A stretch of DNA of 64,000 nucleotides from Bacillota bacterium. GTDB taxonomy: Bacteria; Bacillota; Clostridia; Lachnospirales; Lachnospiraceae. Position 1 is the first letter of the stretch. Each line of letters begins with the position of its first letter. Shown in pieces: positions 45,578-54,119 of this stretch. The position numbers were made by a program, and so were the translations under genes. Below the pieces are notes generated by a model that was given only the letters and a program-made list of their open reading frames with translations, was not told the DNA's origin and did not search any database. The stretch spans positions 43,660 to 107,659 of the forward strand of contig JAFAGA010000011.1 of the NCBI GenBank assembly GCA_023423045.1, written 5' to 3'.

Positions 45578-47309
45578 TTCCGGCATCCGGGGTGCTCTGG
45601 ATCACAAAGGAATAATCTGCGCCATAGAGCAGCTTTAACCGGTCATTTACGTTCTTGATGCCATACCCCTTTGTCTGTGTCTCGAACAAATACCTCACAT
45701 TCTCCTTCCCCATCCCGACCCCATTGTCATCAATGATGATCAGGATATATTCCTTTTCGGTCCCGTCCAGGCAGGCAATCTCTCTATCCACAGAGATATG
45801 GAGCGCCTTCGAAGGCTTTAAGCTGTTCTTCAGGCCATGATCCAGCGCATTTTCAATGATAGGCTGGAGAATGAAATTAGGAAAGTGTATTCCGGCGAGC
45901 GAGCTGTTGATATCATAGGATACGCTGATGGGTTCGCTGTAGGACAAAAGCTGTATCTGGATATAGGACTGGATATTGATCAATTCATTCTCCAGAGTAG
46001 TGATATCATTCCCTCTGTTTAAAGCAGTTCGGTAGAAGGTGGAGATCAGCAGTACCATATCGCTGATTTCATCCTGCCCGGTGATAATGGCCTTGCTGTT
46101 AATGATGGAAAGGGCATTGTACAGGAAATGGGGATTAATCTGTGCATACAGAATTTTTTGCTGATAGGTTTTCTTCTCCAGCTCATTCTTCAGGCTTACC
46201 TCCATATAATGCTGGATCTCCTCCATCATCTGAGAGAAGTTTTTAAAAAGGACACCGATTTCATCCCTTCGTGTGCTGTCAATAGTTACGGTCAGAGATT
46301 GCAGATCACCGTTTCTGACTTCTCTGATCTTCGAGGTCAGGCCTTCAATGGGGGTTACGATGGATACGGATATAATCAGCACCATGATGCCCAGAAAGAT
46401 CAGAATAATCCATCCAAAGGTATAGATATTGCGTGTAATGCTGTTCACATAGTTGATCAAAGTGTCGTATTCCTTATAATAATATACAGTCCAGCCGGTA
46501 CTGAAGAGCTCTGAGCTGATCAGCATATATCTGGAGTGTTGGTTGGGGGTGAGAATTTCATCCATATCCCCCTCCTGAAGCTCCGAGGTGGAGAAGATTA
46601 AGCTTTGGTCGGCGTCCGTAATAAGTATGTTATAGGAATCATCCGAAATATTCATAAAGGGCGCAAAGAGAGCATCATAATTAACCTTCAGGGAAAGATA
46701 ATTGATATCCTTATACTTTCGGATATCACCGATAATGCGTGTGGAATACAGGTAACGGATCTGATCTTCAGTACAAATGGTCCATACGGGGGTGTGCTTC
46801 CCTTCTACCAGGGAATACCATTCCTTTTCCGACAATTCCTCCAGGTTCTTAATATAGCCGTTGTAGGGATGCAGGTCGCAGGAGGTATAGATGGTGATAT
46901 TGTCCAAATCGGGATGGAGCGCATAATAGGTCAGGAAGAGGGGCTCAATCGTATCCTGATAGGCCTTGTACATCTTGAAATAATCGGTATAGTACCGGGT
47001 GTTAAGAGCGCTCAGTATAGTAGTGTTATTAAAGATAAAATTAGATAAATTGTTATAGGTCTCCAGCTCGTTTTCAACAGACATTACCGCCTGCGACAGG
47101 GTGCCCTCCGCCAGCGTGGTTTCGCGCTCCAGGATGATCTGGTTGGTATACAGATTTGATAGGATGATGTAGAACAGGAAGGGGATCACGCCGATCAGGA
47201 GAAAGATGAGCAGAACCTTTCTGCGGATTTTCATGCTTCGGACAGAATTCTTGATATACCGGGCTATTCTCATGCCTGTTCTCATGCTTGCTCTCACGTT
47301 TATTCTCAT
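45546..47309 (-). CDS. YesM-type sensor histidine kinase
   Basis: A 587-residue kinase: membrane helix about residues 30-50 (VLLIFLLIGVIPFLFYIIL), extracellular region, second helix (NIYTFGWIILIFLGIMVLII), HAMP, then phospho-acceptor His in QINPHFLYNALSIINSK and ATP-site motifs FILQPIIENALDHGL and DDNGVGMG. The first 25 residues are Arg-rich with repeated ATGAGAA units (three further ATGs in frame), so the true start may be later; the first ATG overlaps the stop of the response-regulator gene (ATGA), which supports it. The stop falls inside a 23-bp tandem repeat. Confidence 0.93.
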   Translation of the reverse strand: MRINVRASMRTGMRIARYIKNSVRSMKIRRKVLLIFLLIGVIPFLFYIILSNLYTNQIILERETTLAEGTLSQAVMSVENELETYNNLSNFIFNNTTILSALNTRYYTDYFKMYKAYQDTIEPLFLTYYALHPDLDNITIYTSCDLHPYNGYIKNLEELSEKEWYSLVEGKHTPVWTICTEDQIRYLYSTRIIGDIRKYKDINYLSLKVNYDALFAPFMNISDDSYNILITDADQSLIFSTSELQEGDMDEILTPNQHSRYMLISSELFSTGWTVYYYKEYDTLINYVNSITRNIYTFGWIILIFLGIMVLIISVSIVTPIEGLTSKIREVRNGDLQSLTVTIDSTRRDEIGVLFKNFSQMMEEIQHYMEVSLKNELEKKTYQQKILYAQINPHFLYNALSIINSKAIITGQDEISDMVLLISTFYRTALNRGNDITTLENELINIQSYIQIQLLSYSEPISVSYDINSSLAGIHFPNFILQPIIENALDHGLKNSLKPSKALHISVDREIACLDGTEKEYILIIIDDNGVGMGKENVRYLFETQTKGYGIKNVNDRLKLLYGADYSFVIQSTPDAGTNARLLIPIT

Positions 47310-48814
47310 GCTTGGGCTTCCTCCAGGCGGAAATTTTCAGGGCTCTTTCCATAGCAGTTGCGGAAGCATTGGCAGAAGTAGGAGGTATTTTTAAACCCCA
47401 CCGCTTCCGCGATCATATGTATCTTCATTTCAGTGGAGATGAGCAGATTGCGGGCACACTTTAAACGGTAATCATTAATGAATTTGATCAAATTGCAGCC
47501 GGTCTCTTTCTTGAATATGGAGCAGAGGTAATTTGGACTGATGTAAAAGAAAGAAGAGATTTCCTCCAGAGAGAGGGGAGTGCTGTAATTTTGATAGATG
47601 TATTGCTTGATACGTTCTATCTTCACCGTGTTCTTATCCTCCTGTGCTTCCTCCGACAGCTGTCTTGACAGCTTAAGAGTCATGGAAATCAATTCCTGGA
47701 TATTGGCGGAGGAATACACCTGCTCTACCAGGGTGTTAATCCCCGGCCTGGAGGCGGAGGGAAGCGCATTCAGGATTTTCTTCATTATTTCAACAAAGCA
47801 GTATTTTACATAAATAAGAGAGTGGATATTATGGTTTTTTAAATAATCAAATATCTCCTGAAGATGAAGCTCAAGGGAATGGTAATCCTGAAGCCGGATG
47901 TCATCGGAAAGCAGATCAATGGAGATGTATTCCGGAGAAGTGAGCGGCTGCCCAGGGTAATCAGGCAGAAAAACTTCCTGATCAGGAAAGAAGAAGCGCC
48001 GCTCCATCTTGTTCTCCAGGTTTTGATACACCCGCTGGATGGAATAGAGATCGCCGATGGCATCAAAGGTGATATAGCATTTTTGATAATATCTTTCCCT
48101 GGCCAGTGTTCCTATGCTATGTGCAATGGAAAGGAGGGAAGCCTCCTCCTGGTTCCGGCCTGCGCTTCCGGAGCGGATGAAAAGAAGGCTGCGGGTCGGA
48201 TAGAGGTTTAGATAGTCGCAGGGGAAGGGGAGGAATTCCTCCAGATGGCTTTGAAAATCCAAGCCGTCTCCGTTAAAAAATTCGTTGTTAAACTCCAAAA
48301 GCATAAGATGACTGTAGTTTTCCAGCATGTCGGTATAATCCGGCCAAAGCTCCGCCGTATTGGTCACCAGCCATAGCAGATGATCCTTGACCAGAGTGGA
48401 ATATTTTTGCATCCTTTCCTCCTGGCGGCGTTCCCCCTCAAGGGTATGTATGAGCTTATTAATCGTAGCCACAAAATCGGCGGGTACGATGGGCTTTAGG
48501 AGATAATTATGAACGCCGAGGGTGATGGCGGTTTTTGCATATTCAAAATCATTGTATCCGCTGAAGATTATTATTTTAGTCTGGGGTGAGAGCTTACGGG
48601 CCTCCTGGGAGAGCTCCAGACCGTCCATCAGAGGCATTTTGATATCCGTAAAAAGGATGTCGTAATATTTGTCGGCTGTTTTCATAAGCCGGAGCGCTTC
48701 CAGACCGTTTGCCGCAGTTGTTATGCCCAGCGGAAGCGCGTGCTTCTTTATCAGAAATGTGATGCAATCAATATCCAGAACAGAGTCATCTACAATTAGA
48801 ATTTCATACATCAT
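47306..48814 (-). CDS. YesN-type response regulator with AraC output
   Basis: A 502-residue regulator. Receiver: DD9-10, phospho-acceptor Asp57 in YDILFTDIKMPL, Lys in NYLLKPI. The C-terminal AraC domain has YSTPLSLEEISSFFYISPNY and AVGFKNTSYFCQCFRNCYGK. It is the first gene of an RR-HK operon (4-base overlap) and lies divergent to the LplABC-type importer, its likely target. A LacI-type palindrome covers its -10 box, so the two-component genes themselves seem to be repressed when some sugar signal is absent. The usual GGAGG is weak here (GGGGCCTTGAATG). Confidence 0.94.
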   Translation of the reverse strand: MMYEILIVDDSVLDIDCITFLIKKHALPLGITTAANGLEALRLMKTADKYYDILFTDIKMPLMDGLELSQEARKLSPQTKIIIFSGYNDFEYAKTAITLGVHNYLLKPIVPADFVATINKLIHTLEGERRQEERMQKYSTLVKDHLLWLVTNTAELWPDYTDMLENYSHLMLLEFNNEFFNGDGLDFQSHLEEFLPFPCDYLNLYPTRSLLFIRSGSAGRNQEEASLLSIAHSIGTLARERYYQKCYITFDAIGDLYSIQRVYQNLENKMERRFFFPDQEVFLPDYPGQPLTSPEYISIDLLSDDIRLQDYHSLELHLQEIFDYLKNHNIHSLIYVKYCFVEIMKKILNALPSASRPGINTLVEQVYSSANIQELISMTLKLSRQLSEEAQEDKNTVKIERIKQYIYQNYSTPLSLEEISSFFYISPNYLCSIFKKETGCNLIKFINDYRLKCARNLLISTEMKIHMIAEAVGFKNTSYFCQCFRNCYGKSPENFRLEEAQA

Positions 48815-48836
48815 TCAAGGCCCCTTTTCTCATTAT

Positions 48837-48877
48837 TACATTAACGTTATTGTACCATGTTTTCGGGCATAAAACAA
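48837..48877 (-). promoter_or_regulatory. Promoter of the RR-HK operon overlapped by LacI-type operator
   Basis: Read on the minus strand: TTGTTT (48872-48877), 17-base spacer, TACAAT (48849-48854). The -10 box forms the edge of the palindrome TACATTAACGTTATTGTA (48837-48854), which shares the core TACATTAACG with the sites before the glycyl-radical operon and the RR gene at 54.1 kb. Confidence 0.65.
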
Positions 48878-49035
48878 GCAGTTTAAACTCAGTAATTTTG
48901 TTATATGAATGAGAATATCTTGATATTTACTTAACCGGGGCAAGTCGGTATGATGAATATATAAGTTACCAGTTACACAAGGCGCCGAAATAACTGAAGC
49001 TTATCATGAACAAAGACAGAGGGAGGATGTACGTA

Positions 49036-50748
49036 ATGAGCAAGAAGAAAATAATATCATTAATACTGGCATTGTGTCTGATTGGAAGCGGTCTTGCCGG
49101 ATGCAGCAAAGAGGAACCGGCCGTGACACCCGTGGATAAGGATGATAAAAAGTCGGAGGTGGCAGCGGACAATGCCGTGGTCCAGGAGGAAGAGGTTGAT
49201 CCATACGGTCCGGTAAGTGATGAGAAAACTGTAATTCATGTAGGAAGAGCGGAATCAGCAAACGTAAGCTATGCGGAGGGTGAGGATTCCCATAACAATT
49301 ATATTGTGAGATACCTTCAGGACAAATTGAATGTGGAATATATCTATGATTTTTCAGTGGATGATTCCTCTTATAATACCAAGGTTGCCATGGCTATTTC
49401 CTCCGGGGATATGCCGGATGTGATGAATGTTTCCTACACCCAGCTGGTGCAATTAGTGAATGCCGGTGCAGTGGAGGATATGACGGACGCCTTTTATACC
49501 TACCGTTCGGAAGGGCTGACCAAATGCTTTGACTCCACTAACGGAATATCGGAAGAGCTGGCTACCTTTGACGGAAGGCTGATGGCAATCCCGGATATCC
49601 AGCCGGGTATGGATACGGTTCCCCTTGCCTATGTCCGCGGCGACTGGATGGAGGAGCTGGGTCTGCAGGAGCCTAAAACTCTGGAGGATTTAAAGGGTAT
49701 CGCAAAGGCATTTATGGATAAAAATCCGGGAGGCAATGTGACCACCGGAATTGCAGTAGGTAAGGATATTGTACAAAAAGGCGGCGGAGTATGGCATATG
49801 AACGGACTTTTCACCAGCTTTGGGGCATATCCCAAGATGTGGCTGAAGCAAGAAGACGGCTCTGTTGTATATGGTTCCATAACTGAGGAAGCTAAGAATG
49901 CATTAACGAATATCAGAGAAGTGATCAAAGAAGGCGTGATTAATTCTTCCTTCGTAGTAACGGATGGAGACCAATGTACGGAAATGATAAGCAACGGTCA
50001 GGCAGGTATATTCTTCGGCGCATGGTGGTCAAACCAATGGCCTGTTGTATCCATGCTGGAAGGTGCGGATGATTCTGTGAAATGGAATGTATATCTGGCA
50101 CCCCTTTCCGAGGACGGAAAACTGAATGTTCCGATGAAAAGTCCGACCTCTACCTATGTTGTTGTGAAGAAGGGCTGCTCAGATGAAATTAAGGAAGCCA
50201 TTGTGAAGACCATCAATTACCAGTATGATCTGGACCAGGCACAGGCGCAGGATGTCCGTCCTGGCGGAATGGACTCCCCCTTCTCCTGGCACTACTATCC
50301 CATTAATGTACTGCATTGTGACTATGATGCCAAGGAGAAGCAGATTCAGGATGTAATGGACTGCATCGACGGTAAGCTCACATACGAAGAGCTGAGCGGA
50401 GACGGCAAGACCTGGTATAACGGTTATACCACTGTTCAAAAGGACGGCTTCAGAAAGGCGGTTGAAACAAATATATCCATGGCAAATGCATGGGGCTGGG
50501 CAAACGGCGCATGGACAGTGCAGAGCCAGGCGGATAAGCTGAACCAGGTTTATGCGGCCACCTATGCGGAAGCGCCCTCCATGGAAATGATGTGGGCAGC
50601 CTTAACAACGCTGGAAGACGAGTTTTTCCTCCAGGTATTGGTTGGCGATACCTCCATTGATGAGTTTGATAACTTTGTAAGCCAATGGAAAGCCCTTGGC
50701 GGGGATACAATTACAAAGGAAATCAATGAAATGGTAAATTCAAAATAA
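49036..50748 (+). CDS. LplA/YtcQ-type sugar-binding lipoprotein
   Basis: A 570-residue extracellular solute-binding protein, longer than the CUT1 proteins elsewhere in the window, as is usual for the LplA type that works with LplB/LplC-like permeases. Signal peptide with lipobox SGLAGC (Cys23), then an acidic linker and the binding domain (YIVRYLQDKLNVEY, VAMAISSGDMPDVM, PLAYVRGDWMEELGL). AGGGAGG fixes the ATG start; an upstream ATG at 49006 lies before that site. Ligand unknown, probably an oligosaccharide of plant cell wall type. Followed by a hairpin and two permease genes. Confidence 0.92.
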   Translation: MSKKKIISLILALCLIGSGLAGCSKEEPAVTPVDKDDKKSEVAADNAVVQEEEVDPYGPVSDEKTVIHVGRAESANVSYAEGEDSHNNYIVRYLQDKLNVEYIYDFSVDDSSYNTKVAMAISSGDMPDVMNVSYTQLVQLVNAGAVEDMTDAFYTYRSEGLTKCFDSTNGISEELATFDGRLMAIPDIQPGMDTVPLAYVRGDWMEELGLQEPKTLEDLKGIAKAFMDKNPGGNVTTGIAVGKDIVQKGGGVWHMNGLFTSFGAYPKMWLKQEDGSVVYGSITEEAKNALTNIREVIKEGVINSSFVVTDGDQCTEMISNGQAGIFFGAWWSNQWPVVSMLEGADDSVKWNVYLAPLSEDGKLNVPMKSPTSTYVVVKKGCSDEIKEAIVKTINYQYDLDQAQAQDVRPGGMDSPFSWHYYPINVLHCDYDAKEKQIQDVMDCIDGKLTYEELSGDGKTWYNGYTTVQKDGFRKAVETNISMANAWGWANGAWTVQSQADKLNQVYAATYAEAPSMEMMWAALTTLEDEFFLQVLVGDTSIDEFDNFVSQWKALGGDTITKEINEMVNSK

Positions 50749-50763
50749 GTTCTTTTCCGTAAT

Positions 50764-50827
50764 CGGACAGTCAGTGGTGAGCAATAGAAGGTCGTTTGGT
50801 TGACCGGTACATTGACTGTCCGGTTTT
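50764..50827 (+). terminator. Hairpin between SBP and permease genes
   Basis: CGGACAGTCAGTG / CATTGACTGTCCG, 13-bp stem with one G-T pair and a 33-base loop, then GTTTTG. Likely partial terminator that limits permease expression. Confidence 0.75.
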
Positions 50828-50853
50828 GTATGAAAAGAAAGGAGATATGGCTC

Positions 50854-51750
50854 ATGAAAAAAGTAAAAAAGACTTATCAATACCATCTTTTAATGATACC
50901 GGGATTTCTGATTTTGCTTATTTATACAATCATACCGTTCATCGGCAATGTTATGGCTTTTCAGAACTTCCAGCCGATTCTTGGCTTTTTTAAATCAAAA
51001 TGGGTTGGATTCAGTCATTTCAAATATATGATGATGCTGCCGGATACGGCCAGAATTTTTAAGAATTCCTTAACGATAGCGGTGGGAAAGCTTGTGATTA
51101 CCATGTTCTTTTCCATTTTGTTTGCGATTCTGCTGAATGAAATTAATAAAGTAAAATTTAAAAAAGTGATACAGACCATTTGCTTTTTACCGCACTTTCT
51201 TTCCTGGGTTATTCTGGCGACTGTGTTCAGAAACCTGCTGGATCCCAGCGGAATTGTTAATAAAGCGTTGATGGGACTTGAGCTTATCCGGGAGCCCTTG
51301 ATGTTTCTGGGGTCCAATAAGCTTTTCCAGGGAGTGGTAGTCAGTACGGATGTGTGGAAGGAATTCGGATACGGAGCTATTATTTTTACCGCAGCCCTTT
51401 TGAGTATCAATCCTGAATTATATGAGGCGGCCAATGTGGACGGTGCGGGGCGTCTGGCTAAAATCTGGCATATCACCCTGCCCGGAATTCTGGTTACCAT
51501 TGTTTTGGTGGCTACCTTAAATATTGCCAATATACTCAACGCCGGCTTTGATCAGATTTACAATCTTTACAGTCCCATTGTATATAAAAGCGGGGATATC
51601 ATCGACACCTATGTCTACCGGATGAGCTTTATTAACACTCAGTATTCTCTTGCCTCGGCAATCGGCTTATTAAAATCGGTGGTCAGCTTCATTATGATTA
51701 TTACGGCTCACAGTCTGGCGAAGAAATTTGCCAACTACCGTATCTTCTAG
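50854..51750 (+). CDS. LplB-type sugar ABC transporter permease
   Basis: A 298-residue six-helix permease. The EAA loop reads LYEAANVDGAGRLAKIWHIT with LPGI following; the C-terminal AKKFANYRIF is typical of LplB/UgpA-like subunits. The ATG nine bases after AAAGGAG is chosen; TTG at 50800 lies within the preceding hairpin and is rejected. It pairs with the next permease. No ATPase gene in the operon. Confidence 0.94.
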   Translation: MKKVKKTYQYHLLMIPGFLILLIYTIIPFIGNVMAFQNFQPILGFFKSKWVGFSHFKYMMMLPDTARIFKNSLTIAVGKLVITMFFSILFAILLNEINKVKFKKVIQTICFLPHFLSWVILATVFRNLLDPSGIVNKALMGLELIREPLMFLGSNKLFQGVVVSTDVWKEFGYGAIIFTAALLSINPELYEAANVDGAGRLAKIWHITLPGILVTIVLVATLNIANILNAGFDQIYNLYSPIVYKSGDIIDTYVYRMSFINTQYSLASAIGLLKSVVSFIMIITAHSLAKKFANYRIF

Positions 51751-51837
51751 ACGGAGATTGACTTATCAAAGAACTCACTTTGCAAATATTGTGCCTGTGG
51801 CCTGGGCTGCAGGTGATGGAAAGGGAATGACTATTTT

Positions 51838-52725
51838 ATGAAGAAATATAAGACTTGGAATAACCGGATTTTTGATGGTGTGGTAGTGCTCATCCTGCTG
51901 ATCATGGGCTTAAGCTGTCTGGTGCCGATTATGCATGTGGTGGCTCTTTCTCTGAGCAGCAAGACTGCGGCACTGGCGGGGCGTGTCTATCTATGGCCGG
52001 TGGAGCTGACCATCAGTCCTTACAAGGTCCTGATTACGGATGCGAGATTTTTGCAGTCACTTTGGGTTTCCGTACAGAGAGTAGTAATAGGCGGAGGGCT
52101 GAACCTGGTTCTGACGGTGATCACAGCCTTTTCTTTGTCCCAGGAAGAAAACGACTTTCCGGGCAGAAAGGTGTATATGTGGTTTTTGATTTTTGCGATG
52201 CTGTTTGGCGCCAGCCTGATTCCGTGGTATTTTATAATTAAGGAAACAGGGCTGATCGACAGTATCTGGGCATTGGTGGTGCCCGGAGCACTTCCTGTCT
52301 ATAATACGATATTGCTGATGAATTTCTTTCGTAATCTGCCGAAGGAAATCAAGGAATCGGCTACCCTGGACGGCATCACACCGGTACAGATGATGATTAG
52401 GATCTTTATCCCTCTGGCAATACCGGCGATTGCCATGGTTATGGTATTTTCCATCGTGGGTCACTGGAATAACTTCTTTGATGGGCTGATATTGATCAAT
52501 ACACCCAGCAAGATACCCCTGCAGACCTACATTCAGACGTTGACCAATACTAATATCGATGTTTCCAGCTCCTCCCTTACTGCGGAAGAGTTGGAGGTAT
52601 TAACCTCCCTTAAGACCTTTAATGCGGCCAAAATTGTTGTCGCCGCCCTGCCCATTGCGGTATTCTATCCGTTTATGCAGAGGTTTTTCATATCAGGGCT
52701 GACCTTGGGGTCCGTAAAGGGCTGA
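51838..52725 (+). CDS. LplC/YtcP-type sugar ABC transporter permease
   Basis: A 295-residue six-helix permease with the EAA loop KEIKESATLDGITPVQMMIR and C-terminus QRFFISGLTLGSVKG, the classic ending of LplC/YtcP subunits. Second channel subunit of the importer. It follows the first permease by 87 bases, with GGAAAGGGA ahead of the ATG. A strong terminator follows at 52.9 kb. Confidence 0.94.
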   Translation: MKKYKTWNNRIFDGVVVLILLIMGLSCLVPIMHVVALSLSSKTAALAGRVYLWPVELTISPYKVLITDARFLQSLWVSVQRVVIGGGLNLVLTVITAFSLSQEENDFPGRKVYMWFLIFAMLFGASLIPWYFIIKETGLIDSIWALVVPGALPVYNTILLMNFFRNLPKEIKESATLDGITPVQMMIRIFIPLAIPAIAMVMVFSIVGHWNNFFDGLILINTPSKIPLQTYIQTLTNTNIDVSSSSLTAEELEVLTSLKTFNAAKIVVAALPIAVFYPFMQRFFISGLTLGSVKG

Positions 52726-52857
52726 TAAAGACGGGCTTGAATTCAAGAATGGGAACAGAACAGTTCGGTAGGGCCAAATATCGGCAAAAAACATCAATAA
52801 AAATATAAGAACAAAATAAGTATAAGGTAAGTATACTATAAGTACGACAGTAAGAAC

Positions 52858-52910
52858 GGTCAGCAGCTCTTCTCAATCAGTGTATTAGGAAGAGCTGCTG
52901 GCCGTTTTTA
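52858..52910 (+). terminator. Terminator of the LplABC-like operon
   Basis: GGTCAGCAGCTCTTC / GAAGAGCTGCTGGCC, 15-bp stem (one G-T pair), 16-base loop, then GTTTTTATT. Confidence 0.9.
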
Positions 52911-52967
52911 TTATGGGAACCTTTTTGTTGGAATCGCATTTTATGTACTATTTATATGTACTCTTTA

Positions 52968-53119
52968 ATGTATATTCTTTATGTGCTCCCCCGTATGTGC
53001 CCCCCCGTATGTGTACCTCTGTATGTGTATTCCTATATATGTATTCCTATATGTGTATTCCTATATGTGTATTCCTATATGTGTACCGCTACATATGTAC
53101 TGCTGCATATGTTTCATTG
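52968..53119. repeat. 14-bp tandem repeat (minisatellite)
   Basis: About ten head-to-tail units of 14 bp, best preserved as ATTCCTATATGTGT (53031-53086), decaying to C-rich units on the left and ACCGCTACATATGT-like units on the right. The array ends about 30 bp from the stop of the HAD gene, which is read toward it. An 82-codon plus-strand frame across it is an artefact of the repeat. Confidence 0.8.
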
Positions 53120-53147
53120 AATATGCACCGCTGCAAGCCGCACCGGA

Positions 53148-53954
53148 TTAGAGCAGTTTAGCCAAGGCATGGGCAATTCCATCTTCATCATTTGACCGGG
53201 TGAGCATGGTGGCGGCAGCTTTGGCAGCGGCAGATGCGTTCGCCATGGCAACCCCCAGCCCTGCATATTGAAACATCGAGACATCATTATCCCCGTCACC
53301 GAAGGCAATAATTTTACCGGCAGGGATGGCAAGGGTATCGGCAAGGAATTGAAGACTGCTTCCCTTGCTTACTCCGGGCAAAGTAATCTCCAGATTATCC
53401 GGCGCGGAAAAATTAAAATCCAGTGTTCCTTGAAAGTGTCCGGCTACCTCCTTCTTAACCTTACAAAGAATTTGCTCGTCGCCGTCCAGCAGAATTTTAT
53501 GGGGAGAAAAGGTGATGGTATCAGGGATAGAAGCAATCACCTTCAGTGCAAGATGATTATTGGCGAGCTCATATTTTACATAAGGATCCTCCGGTTGATC
53601 GGTATACAGATGGATCCCGTCATCTACAATGGGTGTGACCGAATAAGGAGAGATAATTTTCAGAAGCCGGGCGGACAATTCACGGGGAATGGGCCTGGAG
53701 AGCAGAGTGCTGTGATCGGACATGGAATAGACCATGGCTCCGTTATAGGATATCAGGTGGCCCTGATACCGTTCCAATTCCAGCTCTCTCGCTTCTTCAA
53801 GGAGCCCCGGCATGGAGCGGCCGGAAGCCAGGACAATTTTAATTCCCTGCTCCTGCGCACGTAATAAGGCCTTTTTTGTGTCCGGGGTTATTGTTTTATA
53901 GGTATTATTCAGCGTTCCATCCAGATCTAAAGCAATTAATTTAAAATCAGCCAT
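53148..53954 (-). CDS. Cof-type HAD family hydrolase
   Basis: A 268-residue HAD-IIB phosphatase. Motif I LDLDGTLNN (nucleophile Asp10, Asp12), motif II LASGRS, the Lys of motif III, and motif IV FGDGDNDVSMFQYAG are present, with the large C2-type cap in between. Such enzymes dephosphorylate sugar phosphates or flavin/pyridoxal phosphates with broad specificity. GGAGATAACC before ATG. It lies divergent to the RR gene at 54.1 kb, so the palindrome there may influence it as well. Confidence 0.94.
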   Translation of the reverse strand: MADFKLIALDLDGTLNNTYKTITPDTKKALLRAQEQGIKIVLASGRSMPGLLEEARELELERYQGHLISYNGAMVYSMSDHSTLLSRPIPRELSARLLKIISPYSVTPIVDDGIHLYTDQPEDPYVKYELANNHLALKVIASIPDTITFSPHKILLDGDEQILCKVKKEVAGHFQGTLDFNFSAPDNLEITLPGVSKGSSLQFLADTLAIPAGKIIAFGDGDNDVSMFQYAGLGVAMANASAAAKAAATMLTRSNDEDGIAHALAKLL

Positions 53955-54023
53955 ATGGTTATCTCCTATCTTGTAACATTTCAGCCAACGTTATCTTGTC
54001 TTTTCAGATTTCCGTAATCGGGA

Positions 54024-54052
54024 TTGGCAAACCTTACGGATTAGTATATAAT
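54024..54052 (+). promoter_or_regulatory. Sigma-A promoter of the second RR-HK-importer-GH127 operon
   Basis: TTGGCA, 17-base spacer and consensus TATAAT, 10 bases upstream of a LacI-type palindrome. Confidence 0.65.
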
Positions 54053-54062
54053 ATACTTACTA

Positions 54063-54085
54063 TACATTAACGTTAATGATAATGT
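54063..54085. promoter_or_regulatory. LacI-type operator before the response regulator
   Basis: CATTAACGTTAATG (54065-54078) is a perfect 14-bp palindrome, preceded by TA to give the shared core TACATTAACG; a further half site ATAATGT follows at 54079-54085. Located at about +5 to +25 of the predicted transcript, where a bound repressor would block elongation or initiation. Confidence 0.65.
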
Positions 54086-54119
54086 CAATGAAGGATTGCA
54101 TATATGGGGGGATAATCTT

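Noticed and set aside
52913..53161. 82-codon frame rich in Tyr, Cys and Val repeats
   Set aside because: It is a translation of the 14-bp minisatellite; no ribosome site and decayed flanks.
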